In this document: positions 29,471 through 38,143 of the stretch, piece by piece
Layout of the letters: each line of letters opens with the position of its first letter
How positions within the stretch are numbered: position 1 is the first letter of the stretch
Source of the DNA: Aeromicrobium sp. Sec7.5
GTDB lineage: Bacteria; Actinomycetota; Actinomycetes; Propionibacteriales; Nocardioidaceae
DNA length: 64,000 bases
Direction of reading: 5' to 3'
Assembly (NCBI RefSeq): GCF_036867135.1
Contig: NZ_JBAJIJ010000001.1
Span: 2,480,001 to 2,544,000 of the forward strand
Program-made: the position numbers and the translations under genes
Notes under the pieces: generated by a model
The model's database searches: none
What the model saw: the letters and a program-made list of their open reading frames with translations, nothing else
What the model was told of the DNA's origin: nothing

Positions 29471-30049
29471 TCACTCCTTGGCGGAGGACTCCTCGTCGGT
29501 CGCGTCGGCCTCGGTGGCCTCCGCCTCGGCCGGAGCCTCGGTGGTGGTCTCCTCGGGCGGCGTCTCGCCCTCGGTCGACACAGCCTCGTCGGTCACGGTC
29601 TCGTCGCTGGTCTCCTCGGCGGGAGCCTCCTCGACGGACGCGGCCTTCGGGGCCGTCTTGGCCTTGGGGGCCTGGTTCTGCGCCGCGAACTCCTGGGCCT
29701 CGACGATCTCGATCACGGCCATCGGGGCGTTGTCGCCCTTGCGGGGGCCGAGCTTCGTGATGCGCGTGTAGCCCCCGGGACGGGTGGCCATGGCCGGCCC
29801 GATCTCGGTGAACAGGGTGTGCAGGACGCTCTTGTCACGGATGACCTTGACGACCAGGCGGCGGTTGGCCACCGTGTCGGTCTTGGCCTTGGTGATGAGC
29901 TGCTCGGCATAGGGACGCAGACGGCGGGCCTTGGCCTCGGTCGTCGTGATCTTGCCGTGCTCGAACAGCGACTGCGCCAGGTTGGCCAGGATCAACCGCT
30001 GGTGCGCGGGGCTGCCGCCGAGGCGGGGACCCTTGGTGGGGGTAGGCAT
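29471..30049 (-). CDS. rplQ: 50S ribosomal protein L17 with acidic C-terminal extension
   Basis: 192 residues, ATG 30049. The first 120 residues are canonical L17 ([16 protein letters not shown] opening, [15 protein letters not shown]). The remaining 70 are an Ala/Glu/Thr low-complexity tail, an extension seen in many actinobacterial L17 proteins. Last gene of the infA-rplQ unit; starts 47 nt after rpoA. Confidence 0.95.
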   Translation of the reverse strand: MPTPTKGPRLGGSPAHQRLILANLAQSLFEHGKITTTEAKARRLRPYAEQLITKAKTDTVANRRLVVKVIRDKSVLHTLFTEIGPAMATRPGGYTRITKLGPRKGDNAPMAVIEIVEAQEFAAQNQAPKAKTAPKAASVEEAPAEETSDETVTDEAVSTEGETPPEETTTEAPAEAEATEADATDEESSAKE

Positions 30050-30096
30050 GCGTTACTCCAGGTGGGATGCGGCGGGCCGTCGGCTCGCCGGGGGGC

Positions 30097-31104
30097 TCAG
30101 TACTGCTCGTCCTCGGCGAACGAGGCGTCCTCGTCGTCGAAGGCGACGGCGGTCGGGTCGAAGCCGGCCGGGCTGTCCTTCAGGCCCAGACCCATCTCGA
30201 CCAGCTTCTCCTTGACCTCGTCGATCGACTTCTGCCCGAAGTTGCGGATGTCGAGGAGATCCTGCTCCGAACGGGTGATCAGCTCACCGACGGTGTGGAC
30301 GCCCTCACGCTTGAGGCAGTTGTACGAACGAACGCTGAAGTCGAGGTCCTCGATCGGCAGCGCGAGGTCGGCGGCGAGCTGCTCGTCGACCGGCGAGGGA
30401 CCGATGTCGATGCCCTCGGCCTCGACGTTGAGCTCACGGGCCAGCCCGAACAGCTCGACCAGGGTCGAGCCGGCCGACGCGATCGCGTCGCGCGGCAGGA
30501 GCGAGCCCTTGGTCTCGACGTCGATCACGAGCTTGTCGAAGTCGGTGCGCTGCTCGACACGCGTGGCCTCGACCTTGTAGGTGACCTTCAGCACGGGGCT
30601 GTAGATCGAGTCGATCGGCATGCGACCGATCTCCTCGTCGCCGGTCTTGTTCTGCACGGCCGTGACGTAGCCACGACCGCGCTCGACGACGAGCTCGATG
30701 TCCAGACGGGCCTTGTCGTTGAGCGTCGCGATGTGCAGGTCCGGGTTGTGGATCTCCACATCGGCCGGCACCTCGATGTTGGCCGCCGTCGCGGCCCCCG
30801 CGCCCGAGGCGCGCAGGTACATGACGACGGGCTCGTCGACGGTCGAGGAGACCACGAGGCCCTTGAGGTTCAGGATGATCTCGGTGACGTCCTCGGTGAC
30901 CCCGGGGACCGTCGAGAACTCGTGCAGGACGCCGTCGATCTTGATCGACGTGACGGCCGCACCCGGGATCGAGCTCAGGAGGGTGCGACGCAGCGAGTTG
31001 CCGAGGGTGTAGCCGAACCCGGGCTCGAGGGGCTCGATGACGAACCGCGAACGGAACTCGTCGACGACCTCTTCGGACAGGGTGGGGCGCTGGGCGATCA
31101 GCAT
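30097..31104 (-). CDS. rpoA: RNA polymerase alpha subunit
   Basis: 335 residues from ATG 31104 (MLIAQRPT), with AAGGA nine nt upstream; an in-frame GTG at 31125 is less likely. The N-terminal dimerisation domain ([20 protein letters not shown]) and the C-terminal helix-hairpin-helix domain ([25 protein letters not shown]), which contacts UP elements and activators, are both complete. Acidic tail. Confidence 0.97.
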   Translation of the reverse strand: MLIAQRPTLSEEVVDEFRSRFVIEPLEPGFGYTLGNSLRRTLLSSIPGAAVTSIKIDGVLHEFSTVPGVTEDVTEIILNLKGLVVSSTVDEPVVMYLRASGAGAATAANIEVPADVEIHNPDLHIATLNDKARLDIELVVERGRGYVTAVQNKTGDEEIGRMPIDSIYSPVLKVTYKVEATRVEQRTDFDKLVIDVETKGSLLPRDAIASAGSTLVELFGLARELNVEAEGIDIGPSPVDEQLAADLALPIEDLDFSVRSYNCLKREGVHTVGELITRSEQDLLDIRNFGQKSIDEVKEKLVEMGLGLKDSPAGFDPTAVAFDDEDASFAEDEQY

Positions 31105-31156
31105 GGTGATTCCTTTCCGGGACAACCGTTATATGAGGCCCGGGTCGGTGGGATGA

Positions 31157-31765
31157 CTACTTCTTCGAGTAGAACTCGACGATGAGCTGTTCCTGGATCG
31201 GAACGGTGATCTGCTCGCGGATCGGGTTCTGGTGCACCAGGATCCGGCCGCGGTCGGGCGACACGTCGAGCCACGCGGGCACGGTGTCGGCGTCGTGGGT
31301 CTCGCGAGCGACGATGAACGGCGTCGTGTTCAGGCTCTTGGCCTTGACGTCGACGATGTCGAACTTGCTGACCTGGAACGACGGGATGTTCGTCTTGACG
31401 CCGTTGACCAGGAAGTGACCGTGGTTGACGAGCTGACGGGCGTGGCGGCGCGTGCGGGCCAGGCCCGCGCGGTAGACCACGTTGTCGAGACGCGACTCGA
31501 GCAGCGTCAGCAGGTTGTCACCGGTCTTGCCGGGACGACGCGAGGCGAGCTCGTAGTAGTTGGCGAACTGCTTCTCGAGGATGCCGTAGGTGTAGCGCGC
31601 CTTCTGCTTCTCCTGCAGCTGGGTGCGGTACTCGGACTCCTTGATGCGGGCGCGGCCGTGCTGGCCGGGCGGGTAGGGACGACGCTCGAAGGCGGCGTCA
31701 CCACCGACGAGGTCGACGCCGAGGCGACGCGACTTCTTGGTGAGAGGACCGGTGTAACGGGCCAT
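31157..31765 (-). CDS. rpsD: 30S ribosomal protein S4 (zinc-free form)
   Basis: 202 residues, ATG 31765. S4 RNA-binding domain at RLDNVVYRAGLARTRRHARQ; N-terminal region RRLGVDLVGGDAAFERRPYP lacks the four zinc-binding cysteines, as in other actinobacteria. Primary 16S binder and early assembly protein. Confidence 0.97.
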   Translation of the reverse strand: MARYTGPLTKKSRRLGVDLVGGDAAFERRPYPPGQHGRARIKESEYRTQLQEKQKARYTYGILEKQFANYYELASRRPGKTGDNLLTLLESRLDNVVYRAGLARTRRHARQLVNHGHFLVNGVKTNIPSFQVSKFDIVDVKAKSLNTTPFIVARETHDADTVPAWLDVSPDRGRILVHQNPIREQITVPIQEQLIVEFYSKK

Positions 31766-31812
31766 GGTTCAGTGCTCCTGGAATTCGTGGGTCGAGCTGG
31801 GACTGGAAAGTC

Positions 31813-32211
31813 TCAGAGACGACGGTGCTTGGGCGGGCGGCAGCCGTTGTGGGGGCTGGGGGTGACGTCGGAGATCGTGCCGACCTCCAGGCCGACACCG
31901 CTCAGGGAGCGGATGGCGGTCTCACGGCCCGAACCCGGACCCTTGACGAAGACGTCGACCTTCTTCATGCCGTGCTCCTGGGCCTGACGCCCAGCAGCCT
32001 CGGCCGCCATGCCGGCCGCGAACGGCGTCGACTTGCGGGAGCCCTTGAAGCCCACGGTTCCACCGGACGCCCAGGCGATGACCGCGCCGGACGGGTCGGT
32101 GATGGTGACGTGCGTGTTGTTGAACGTGCTCTTGATGTGGGCGTGGCCCTGAACGACGTTCTTCTTCTCCTTGCGGCGCACCTTCTTGGCGCCAGCGCTC
32201 TTGGGAGGCAT
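31813..32211 (-). CDS. rpsK: 30S ribosomal protein S11
   Basis: 132 residues, ATG 32211. Canonical segments [36 protein letters not shown] and the C-terminal [13 protein letters not shown]. Seven nt after rpsM stop; same operon. Confidence 0.97.
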   Translation of the reverse strand: MPPKSAGAKKVRRKEKKNVVQGHAHIKSTFNNTHVTITDPSGAVIAWASGGTVGFKGSRKSTPFAAGMAAEAAGRQAQEHGMKKVDVFVKGPGSGRETAIRSLSGVGLEVGTISDVTPSPHNGCRPPKHRRL

Positions 32212-32218
32212 CAGCGAA

Positions 32219-32587
32219 TCACTTCTTCTTTCCGGCGACAGTGCGCTTCGGACCCTTGCGGGTGCGCGCGTTGGTCTTGGTGCGCTGGCCGCGGACCGGC
32301 AGGTGAGCGCGGTGACGACGGCCCTGGTAGCTGCCGATCTCCATCTTGCGACGGATGTCGGCAGTCACCTCACGACGGAGGTCGCCCTCGGTCTGGTAGT
32401 TGGCCTCGATGTGGTCACGGAGCGCGACGAGCTGGTCGTCGGTGAGCTCGTGGACCCGGAGGTCGCCGGAGACGCCGGTGGCGGCGAGGGTCTCGGCGGC
32501 GCGGGTGCGCCCGATGCCGAAGATGTAGGTGAGTGCGATCTCGAGGCGCTTCTCGCGCGGGAGATCCACTCCGATGAGGCGTGCCAT
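32219..32587 (-). CDS. rpsM: 30S ribosomal protein S13
   Basis: 122 residues, ATG 32587. [19 protein letters not shown] opening, [20 protein letters not shown] near the end and a Lys-rich tail. Separated from rpmJ by 206 nt containing two hairpins. Confidence 0.97.
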   Translation of the reverse strand: MARLIGVDLPREKRLEIALTYIFGIGRTRAAETLAATGVSGDLRVHELTDDQLVALRDHIEANYQTEGDLRREVTADIRRKMEIGSYQGRRHRAHLPVRGQRTKTNARTRKGPKRTVAGKKK

Positions 32588-32699
32588 GTGCTGGCAGTTC
32601 CTTTCGGTACGGCGAAGGTGTGGTCATCCGCGGCGCCCCGATTGCCTCCCGGAAGCCTCTCGTCCACAGGTGTGGGGAGCAGGGTGTTCCGGAACCGGG

Positions 32700-32745
32700 C
32701 CCCGGCCTTCGCGCCGGGGGTCGCACCCGGGAGTGGTCCCGGGTG
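32700..32745 (-). promoter_or_regulatory. Two tandem hairpins in the rpmJ-rpsM spacer
   Basis: Hairpin one: CCCCGGC (32700-32706) with GCCGGGG (32713-32719). Hairpin two: CACCCGGGA (32724-32732) with TCCCGGGTG (32737-32745). Both are perfect, four nt apart, in a 206-nt gap inside an otherwise tight operon. They may be a partial terminator or processing signal, or a ribosomal-protein feedback site. No clear promoter was seen between them and rpsM. Confidence 0.55.
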
Positions 32746-32793
32746 AGCCGTCAGATGTTCAGTCGTGCTGGTGAAGAAGAAAGCGGGTCTGCG

Positions 32794-32907
32794 TCAGCCC
32801 TGGCGCTGCTTGTGCCGGGGGTTCTCGCAGATGACCATGACGCGTCCGTGGCGACGGATCACCTTGCACTTGTCACAGATCTTCTTCACGCTCGGGTTGA
32901 CCTTCAT
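32794..32907 (-). CDS. rpmJ: 50S ribosomal protein L36
   Basis: 37 residues, ATG 32907: [20 protein letters not shown] followed by a short basic C-terminus ending KQRQG. It has the zinc-binding pattern Cys-x2-Cys-x12-Cys-x4-His, so it is the zinc-containing form. 87 nt after infA. Confidence 0.95.
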   Translation of the reverse strand: MKVNPSVKKICDKCKVIRRHGRVMVICENPRHKQRQG

Positions 32908-32994
32908 GGAGAAGCCCTTTTCTGAACGTGATTGTCGGTTATGCAGTTGTGGCTGGGCACCGAGGTGCCCGGGTGGAGCGTCAGGCTCGACGCG

Positions 32995-33216
32995 TCACTT
33001 GTAGCGGTAGACGATGCGCCCACGGCTGAGGTCGTACGGCGAGAGCTCCACCACGACCCGGTCCTCGGGGAGGATCCGGATGTAGTGCTGGCGCATCTTC
33101 CCGCTGATGTGAGCGAGCACCTTGTGCCCGTTCGTCAGCTCGACGCGGAACATCGCGTTGGGGAGAGCCTCCACCACCGCGCCTTCCATCTCGATGACGC
33201 CTTCTTTTTTCGCCAT
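32995..33216 (-). CDS. infA: Translation initiation factor IF-1
   Basis: 73 residues, ATG 33216. S1-type OB fold with [32 protein letters not shown] and RGRIVYRYK. Binds the 30S A site during initiation. First gene of the infA-rpmJ-rpsM-rpsK-rpsD-rpoA-rplQ unit, with its own promoter upstream. Confidence 0.97.
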   Translation of the reverse strand: MAKKEGVIEMEGAVVEALPNAMFRVELTNGHKVLAHISGKMRQHYIRILPEDRVVVELSPYDLSRGRIVYRYK

Positions 33217-33288
33217 GACCTCTGCTTCTCGGTTGCTTCGTCTGGTGGCCCGGACATGCGGAAATCCGCCTGGACAGGCCGACTCGCA

Positions 33289-33318
33289 AGTCTACGCCCG
33301 TACGGCGTCGGTCACCAA
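33289..33318 (-). promoter_or_regulatory. Promoter for infA operon
   Basis: Minus strand -35 TTGGTG (33318-33313), 18-nt spacer, -10 TAGACT (33294-33289). The predicted start leaves a leader of about 65 nt. It lies directly beside the intergenic repeat at 33328. Confidence 0.6.
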
Positions 33319-33327
33319 ATCGTCACC

Positions 33328-33450
33328 CCCGGTGGTTGAGGTGCGAGTGCCGCCTGCGGCGCGAGCCTCGAAACCTTGGGTCACCTGCGCTCGAACCTGC
33401 GGAAGGTTTCGAGGCTCGTCGCCAGAGCTCCTCACACCTCAACCACCGGG
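33328..33450. repeat. Intergenic palindromic repeat, copy 1
   Basis: 123 bp with 20-nt terminal inverted repeats (19 of 20 matching): CCCGGTGGTTGAGGTGCGAG at 33328-33347 and its partner at 33431-33450. Inside is a perfect 16-bp inverted pair, CGAGCCTCGAAACCTT (33362-33377) and its complement (33403-33418). Related motifs recur at 39989-40163. It carries no gene; size and structure suggest a REP/MITE-like element. The right end provides the stop codon of the M20 gene. Confidence 0.75.
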
Positions 33451-34820
33451 ACGAACGGTCCGACACCACTCCTAGCCGACGAGCCGCGCGCCCCCGCGAT
33501 CAACCACCGGTGGAACGCCGCACCACGCTCGAGCCAGTCGGCCTCGACCCACTCGTTCGGGGCGTGGATCGAGTCGCGCTGCGACCGGCTCATCTTGAGC
33601 GGGCTGAAGCGGTACACCGAGTCGCTGATCCGGGTGAAGTGACGACTGTCGGTCGCGCCGGTCTGCACGTACGGCACGACGCGAACGGTCTCGCCTGGCG
33701 TCTCGAGTGCCGCGATCGCGCGGCCGAGGTGGGCCCACGCGGCGTTGTCGGTGCGGGAGACCGGTGGCGGGTCGTTGCCCTCGACGGCCTCGATCTCGAC
33801 GTCGAGCCCCTTCAGCAGGCGGGTGAGCCGAGCTCGCAGCTGCTCGCGGTCGTCGCCCACGGCGAGACGGACGTTGACGACCGCGCGGGCCTCGGTCGCC
33901 AGCACGTTGTCGGCCGGAGATCCGCTCAGACGGGTCACGGCCATCGTGGTCCGCACCATCGAGCTCGTCTCCTTGCTCACGCGGGCGAGGACCTCGGCCA
34001 CGGGCCGACGGGCACGCCGCGCCTGCCCCAGTGCCAGCCGGACGGGCAGCGGCATGGACTCGGCCACGACGTCGAGCATCTGCAGGACGGGCTCCGAGAG
34101 CGACGGCGGCGCGGGACTCTCCTCGAGCCGCACGATCGCCCGCGCCAGCTGGGCCGTGGCGCCGTTCGGCGACGGGGTGGAGGCGTGGCCTCCGCCACCG
34201 CGGGCCACGAGGTGCACGTTGGTCACCCCCTTCTCGACCGTGGCCACCATCGCGCTGAGGCCGGTCAGCCCGGGCAGCGCGTCGTCGACCACGGCCCCAC
34301 CCTCGTCGGACACGAGCCAGGGTCGCACTCCGAGCGACGCCAGGTGGTTGACGACCTGCCGCGCCTCATGGCCCTCGACCTCCTCATCGGCGCCGAAGCA
34401 GAGCCAGACGTCGTGCTCGGGGACGTGCCCGGCAGCGAGCAGGTGCTCGACGGCCTCGGCCACACAGACGAGCGAGCCCTTGTCGTCGAGCGTGCCGCGA
34501 CCGTGCACGACCGATCCCGTGGGTCCGTCGACGATCTCACCGGAGAACGGGTCGCGGTCCCACTGCTCCGCCGGAGCCGGGACGACGTCGTAGTGCGCCA
34601 TGAGCACGATCGGATCGGCCTCGGTGCGCCCGGGCCACCGGAAGAGGAGGGACCCGAGCGGGAAGGTCGTGAGCTCGAGCTCGGCGTGCAGCCGCGGGTA
34701 CAGCCGCGCGAAGGTCTCGCGGAAGCGCGCGAACTCGCGCTCGTCACGCTCGTCCGGCGCCGACACCGTGCGGCACCGCACGAGCTCCGCCAGGCGTCCG
34801 GCGGCCTCCCGGGCGCTCAC
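33432..34820 (-). CDS. M20-family metallopeptidase (dipeptidase/carboxypeptidase-like)
   Basis: 462 residues, GTG 34820 overlapping the MFS stop (GTGA). Two-metal site motifs: MAHYDVVPA (first His and Asp), GRGTLDDKGS (bridging Asp), GADEEVEG (general base and ligand Glu) and the late His in RDSIHAPNEW. It resembles the CPS1/PM20D1 branch that acts on C-terminal or acylated amino acids. Its last residues (VPVVEV) and stop are encoded by the terminal inverted repeat of the adjacent intergenic element, so the native C-terminus was probably altered by insertion. Probably cytosolic; no signal peptide. Confidence 0.9.
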   Translation of the reverse strand: MSAREAAGRLAELVRCRTVSAPDERDEREFARFRETFARLYPRLHAELELTTFPLGSLLFRWPGRTEADPIVLMAHYDVVPAPAEQWDRDPFSGEIVDGPTGSVVHGRGTLDDKGSLVCVAEAVEHLLAAGHVPEHDVWLCFGADEEVEGHEARQVVNHLASLGVRPWLVSDEGGAVVDDALPGLTGLSAMVATVEKGVTNVHLVARGGGGHASTPSPNGATAQLARAIVRLEESPAPPSLSEPVLQMLDVVAESMPLPVRLALGQARRARRPVAEVLARVSKETSSMVRTTMAVTRLSGSPADNVLATEARAVVNVRLAVGDDREQLRARLTRLLKGLDVEIEAVEGNDPPPVSRTDNAAWAHLGRAIAALETPGETVRVVPYVQTGATDSRHFTRISDSVYRFSPLKMSRSQRDSIHAPNEWVEADWLERGAAFHRWLIAGARGSSARSGVGPFVPVVEV

Positions 34821-36250
34821 GCGGCCACCGGCGTCTCGGCCTCAGCGAACGCGAGGCGCGGCACGAACGTCAGCAGGACGGCCGCGATCACCGCCGTGGC
34901 CGAGCAGACGATCCAGACCGTGTAGTAACCGCTCAGCGAGGCGGCGGTGTCACCCGTGGCGCCCTGGGCCAGTGCGACTCCGAAGACGCACGACGCGATG
35001 GCCCCGCCGATCGTCTTGGTCGTGTTGGTCAACCCGGTCGCGACGGCCGTGCGCCCCTCCGGTGCGGCAGCCGCGGCGGCGGCCGGCAACGCGGCCACGA
35101 GTGCCCCGGCGCCCAGGCCCGCGACGACCATGCACGCCGCCACCGTCGGCACGGTGCCGTGCGCAAACACGAGTGCCCCGTAACCGGTCGCCACGAGCGA
35201 GGCGGCCCCGATCAGGCAGTTCCGCGGGCTGAACCGTTGACTGATGCGCGCAAAGGCCAGGGCTCCCACCAGCAGCGAGAGCACGTAGGCGCCGATCAAC
35301 GGTGCCACGGTGGACGAGGTGAGACCCAAGCCGAAGCCGTACTGGTCCGGATCGGTCTGCGCGAACGTCGACAGCGGGATCTGCGCTCCCAGCACGCTGA
35401 CGCCGAACAGCAGCGCGGTGACCTGCACGGGCCACATGGACGGCCGGCGCATGACCCGCAGGTCGACGAGCGGGTCCGGGGCGCGCAGCTCCCACCGGCC
35501 GAACGGCAGCAGCAGGGCCAGGCCCGCCGACATGGCGAGCCAGGGCCAGACCGAGCCGACGCCCTCGGTGCGGACGAGCGACAGGCCGCCCGTGACGAGC
35601 AGCAGGCTCGCGCTCACGAGCAGCAGGCCGCGGCGGTCGAGACTGCCGTGCTGCACCACGTGCTCGCGGTCGATGGCGACGTGGATCACCACGACGACCC
35701 CGGTCGTGAGGAGCGCCGGGACGGCCAGCACGATCCAGATCGGCTCGAAGGCTGCTGCGGCGGCACCGGCCGAGAGCGCACCGGCGATGGCACCCGCCTG
35801 CAACGCGGCCACGATGACGCCCGTCGCCTTGCGGGTCGCGGCCGCCCGGTCAGCGATCCCGAGGCTGCGGCGGTAGATCAGGGCGACCTCGAGCGGCAAC
35901 CAGACCGTGAAGACGCCCTGGAGCGCCCAGAACACGAGGTACGTCGCGAACGACGACGACAGCGCGACACCCCACGTCGCGACCGCGGTCAGCACGGCCG
36001 ACCACCACAGGACCCGTTGGTGCCCCACGAGGTCACCGAGCTTCGACAGGGCCGGCACGCACAGCGCCGAGAGCAGGAGCTGCGCGGCCTCGAACCAGTT
36101 GACGTCGGCGTCGTTGATCGAGAGGTGGCGGGCGATGTCCGAGGCGAGCGGCGTGTAGTAGCCCTGCAGGAAACCGCTCACGAACTCGACGAAGACGAGC
36201 GCCCCGACGAGCCCGGCCCCGATCGAGGTCGCGCGGGTGGTCGAGGTCAC
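34817..36250 (-). CDS. MFS transporter, 14-helix DHA2-like
   Basis: 477 residues, GTG 36250. About 14 hydrophobic helices; the A-motif-like loop SKLGDLVGHQRVLWW follows helix 2. This fits drug/H+ antiporter family DHA2 (EmrB/QacA-type), though the first helices (GFLQGYYTPLASDIARHL) are unlike well-known members. Substrate unknown. Overlap with the M20 gene suggests coupled expression, so export or import of a peptide or acyl-amino-acid substrate is possible. Confidence 0.85.
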   Translation of the reverse strand: MTSTTRATSIGAGLVGALVFVEFVSGFLQGYYTPLASDIARHLSINDADVNWFEAAQLLLSALCVPALSKLGDLVGHQRVLWWSAVLTAVATWGVALSSSFATYLVFWALQGVFTVWLPLEVALIYRRSLGIADRAAATRKATGVIVAALQAGAIAGALSAGAAAAAFEPIWIVLAVPALLTTGVVVVIHVAIDREHVVQHGSLDRRGLLLVSASLLLVTGGLSLVRTEGVGSVWPWLAMSAGLALLLPFGRWELRAPDPLVDLRVMRRPSMWPVQVTALLFGVSVLGAQIPLSTFAQTDPDQYGFGLGLTSSTVAPLIGAYVLSLLVGALAFARISQRFSPRNCLIGAASLVATGYGALVFAHGTVPTVAACMVVAGLGAGALVAALPAAAAAAAPEGRTAVATGLTNTTKTIGGAIASCVFGVALAQGATGDTAASLSGYYTVWIVCSATAVIAAVLLTFVPRLAFAEAETPVAA

Positions 36251-36288
36251 CTGCCGAGCGTACGACGACGGCGGACCACGACGCCGGC

Positions 36289-37428
36289 TCAGCCGCAGGC
36301 GCAGAGCGTGATCGAGACGATCTCGTCATCGTCGACGCCCAGGCGGAAGCTCGTGGCCGCCCCGGCGTCGGCGCTGACCAGGAGGTCGCCGTCGGGCCCC
36401 GGCCGCGCGGGGCCGTAGAGGAGCTCGGCATCGGCCCTCGAGTCGCCCACGGCCAAGCCGTCGATCGTGCGCACGTCGGGCGTCGCGACCGTGATGGCCG
36501 TGACGAGCCCGTCGGTCAGCTGCAGCGTGGCATCGTCGATCTCGAGCTCGACCACCCCGCGCGACCGGATGGTGGGCAAATCCTCGTCCACCGCGGCCGC
36601 CACCTCGTCGATCGTGGAGCCGAGCGCGATGCCCCGGAACGACGTGCTGCCCAGCGCCTGGGCCGACCACCCCGAGTTGAGCGCGGCCGAGAGGCGCGTG
36701 CCCAGCAGGGTGGAGGTCGCCGCTCCGAGGGCCTTCCCGCCGCCGGCCGTCGCGATGCAGTCCAGCTGCTCAGCCGCCGCCGGGTCCGACTCCGTCCGGA
36801 AGCCGATCGTGCTGACCGTCAGCTCCGGGTCCGCCGCGTGCAGCTCCTGGGCCGCGAGGCACGGATCGACGCCGAGCCCGTCTGGCGCGCAGGTGTCGAG
36901 TCCGTCGGACACGACGACGACCTGTCGCGGACCGGTCTTCGGCAGCAGGTCGGCCGCCGTCTGCAGGCTGAGCCCGATCGGGGTGTAGCCGCTCGGCTGC
37001 AGCTGCGCGAGCACGCCGGCGACGTCGCGCTGACCTCGCGGCGCGACCTCGCGAGCCACGACCACGTCCTGGCAGCCAGCCACCTGCTCGGCGTCGCTGG
37101 ACCCGGTGCCGCTGCCGTAGACGACCAGTCCGACCTCGTGCCCCCACGGCAGGAGGGTCACGACCTCGGTCACCGCGGCCTTCGCGGCCTCGAGCCGCTG
37201 GCCGGGTGCGTCCTGCGTGACCATCGAGCCCGAGGCGTCGATGACGACGACGGTGGGGACGGCGGGCGCCTCCTGGGCCGCCGAGACCGGCATCGGCGCA
37301 CTGAGGTCGCGCGAGCGGTCCGGCACGGGTGCGGTGCCGTCGCGCCGGTCGCTCCCGCCCGCGCACGCCGCGACCAGCGCGCCGAGCAGGGCGAGCGACC
37401 CGGCGACGCGACCCACCTGCCCCTGCAT
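36289..37428 (-). CDS. VWA-domain lipoprotein
   Basis: 379 residues, ATG 37428. Signal peptide with lipobox-like LVAAC (Cys about 22). VWA domain (about 58-250) with the MIDAS motif DASGS in VVVIDASGSM, a Thr in TPIGLSLQT and the Asp of VSDGLD. The C-terminal 120 residues (GIALGSTIDEVAAAV and on) resemble a small repeated beta-alpha unit found in secreted actinobacterial proteins and end CACG. It is an outward-facing metal-dependent adhesion-type domain; the partner is unknown. No nearby chelatase. Confidence 0.8.
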   Translation of the reverse strand: MQGQVGRVAGSLALLGALVAACAGGSDRRDGTAPVPDRSRDLSAPMPVSAAQEAPAVPTVVVIDASGSMVTQDAPGQRLEAAKAAVTEVVTLLPWGHEVGLVVYGSGTGSSDAEQVAGCQDVVVAREVAPRGQRDVAGVLAQLQPSGYTPIGLSLQTAADLLPKTGPRQVVVVSDGLDTCAPDGLGVDPCLAAQELHAADPELTVSTIGFRTESDPAAAEQLDCIATAGGGKALGAATSTLLGTRLSAALNSGWSAQALGSTSFRGIALGSTIDEVAAAVDEDLPTIRSRGVVELEIDDATLQLTDGLVTAITVATPDVRTIDGLAVGDSRADAELLYGPARPGPDGDLLVSADAGAATSFRLGVDDDEIVSITLCACG

Positions 37429-37481
37429 GGCTCGAGGCTACGTCGTCGCGCTCACGGCGCCATCGGGACTTCTCCCCATCG

Positions 37482-37943
37482 TCAGCCGAGCCGGGGCGCC
37501 GGCAGGGCGCCGCCGCGCTCGACCAGGCGCGAGAGCACGATCGCCGTCTCGGTGCGCTCGACGTTGCGGGCCGCGTTCCGCAGCCGCTCGAGGGCGTCCT
37601 CGAGGTGCTGGACGTCGCGGGCCACCAGGCGCACGATCGCGTCGGCCTGGCCCGTGACCGTCGCGGCGTCCTGCACCTCCGGGATGGAGGCGAAGGCCTC
37701 CCGCAGCTCGTCGGGACCGATCGTGCCCTGGCAGTGGAGCTCGACGTACGCCTCGGTGCCCCAGCCCAGGTGCTGCGGGTCGAGCACCGCGGTGAACCCC
37801 CGGACGACCCCGTCGGCCACGAGCCGGTCGATGCGTCGCTTGACGGCCGGGGCGGAGAGCCCGACCCGCTCCCCCACGACGGCCAGGCTCGCGCGGCCGT
37901 CGTCGAGCAGGGCCTCGACGATGCGTCGATCGATGGTGTCCAT
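37482..37943 (-). CDS. Lrp/AsnC-family transcriptional regulator
   Basis: 153 residues from ATG 37943 (MDTIDRRIV). N-terminal winged helix (LSAPAVKRRIDRL recognition segment) followed by a RAM effector domain (about 65-140). Divergent from the arginine dihydrolase-like gene across a 200-nt region, the usual position for a local regulator of amino-acid catabolism. Arginine or ornithine is a plausible effector, by inference only. Confidence 0.9.
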   Translation of the reverse strand: MDTIDRRIVEALLDDGRASLAVVGERVGLSAPAVKRRIDRLVADGVVRGFTAVLDPQHLGWGTEAYVELHCQGTIGPDELREAFASIPEVQDAATVTGQADAIVRLVARDVQHLEDALERLRNAARNVERTETAIVLSRLVERGGALPAPRLG

Positions 37944-37960
37944 GTGGCCATCGTCGCACG

Positions 37961-37998
37961 TGTGCAAGAAATCGCGGCGCTGACGTGTCCTGCGCAAT
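37961..37998. promoter_or_regulatory. Candidate Lrp operator, direct repeats 30 bp apart
   Basis: TGTGCAAG (37961-37968) and TGCGCAAT (37991-37998) are direct repeats exactly 30 bp apart, three helical turns, between the divergent regulator and dihydrolase genes. A -10-like TAGCAT for the plus gene is at 38053-38058. The link to the regulator is positional only. Confidence 0.4.
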
Positions 37999-38143
37999 GG
38001 ATCACCGGACGCACGTCGAGTTTCGGCTTCGTCAATCATGAGGGCGACCTTCTAGCATGGATTTGTTGCGCACGGTCCCACCCCGACCGAGCCGACGTCC
38101 CGGGACCGGCGTCCCATCGGCCACGACACCCGAGGTGACCACC

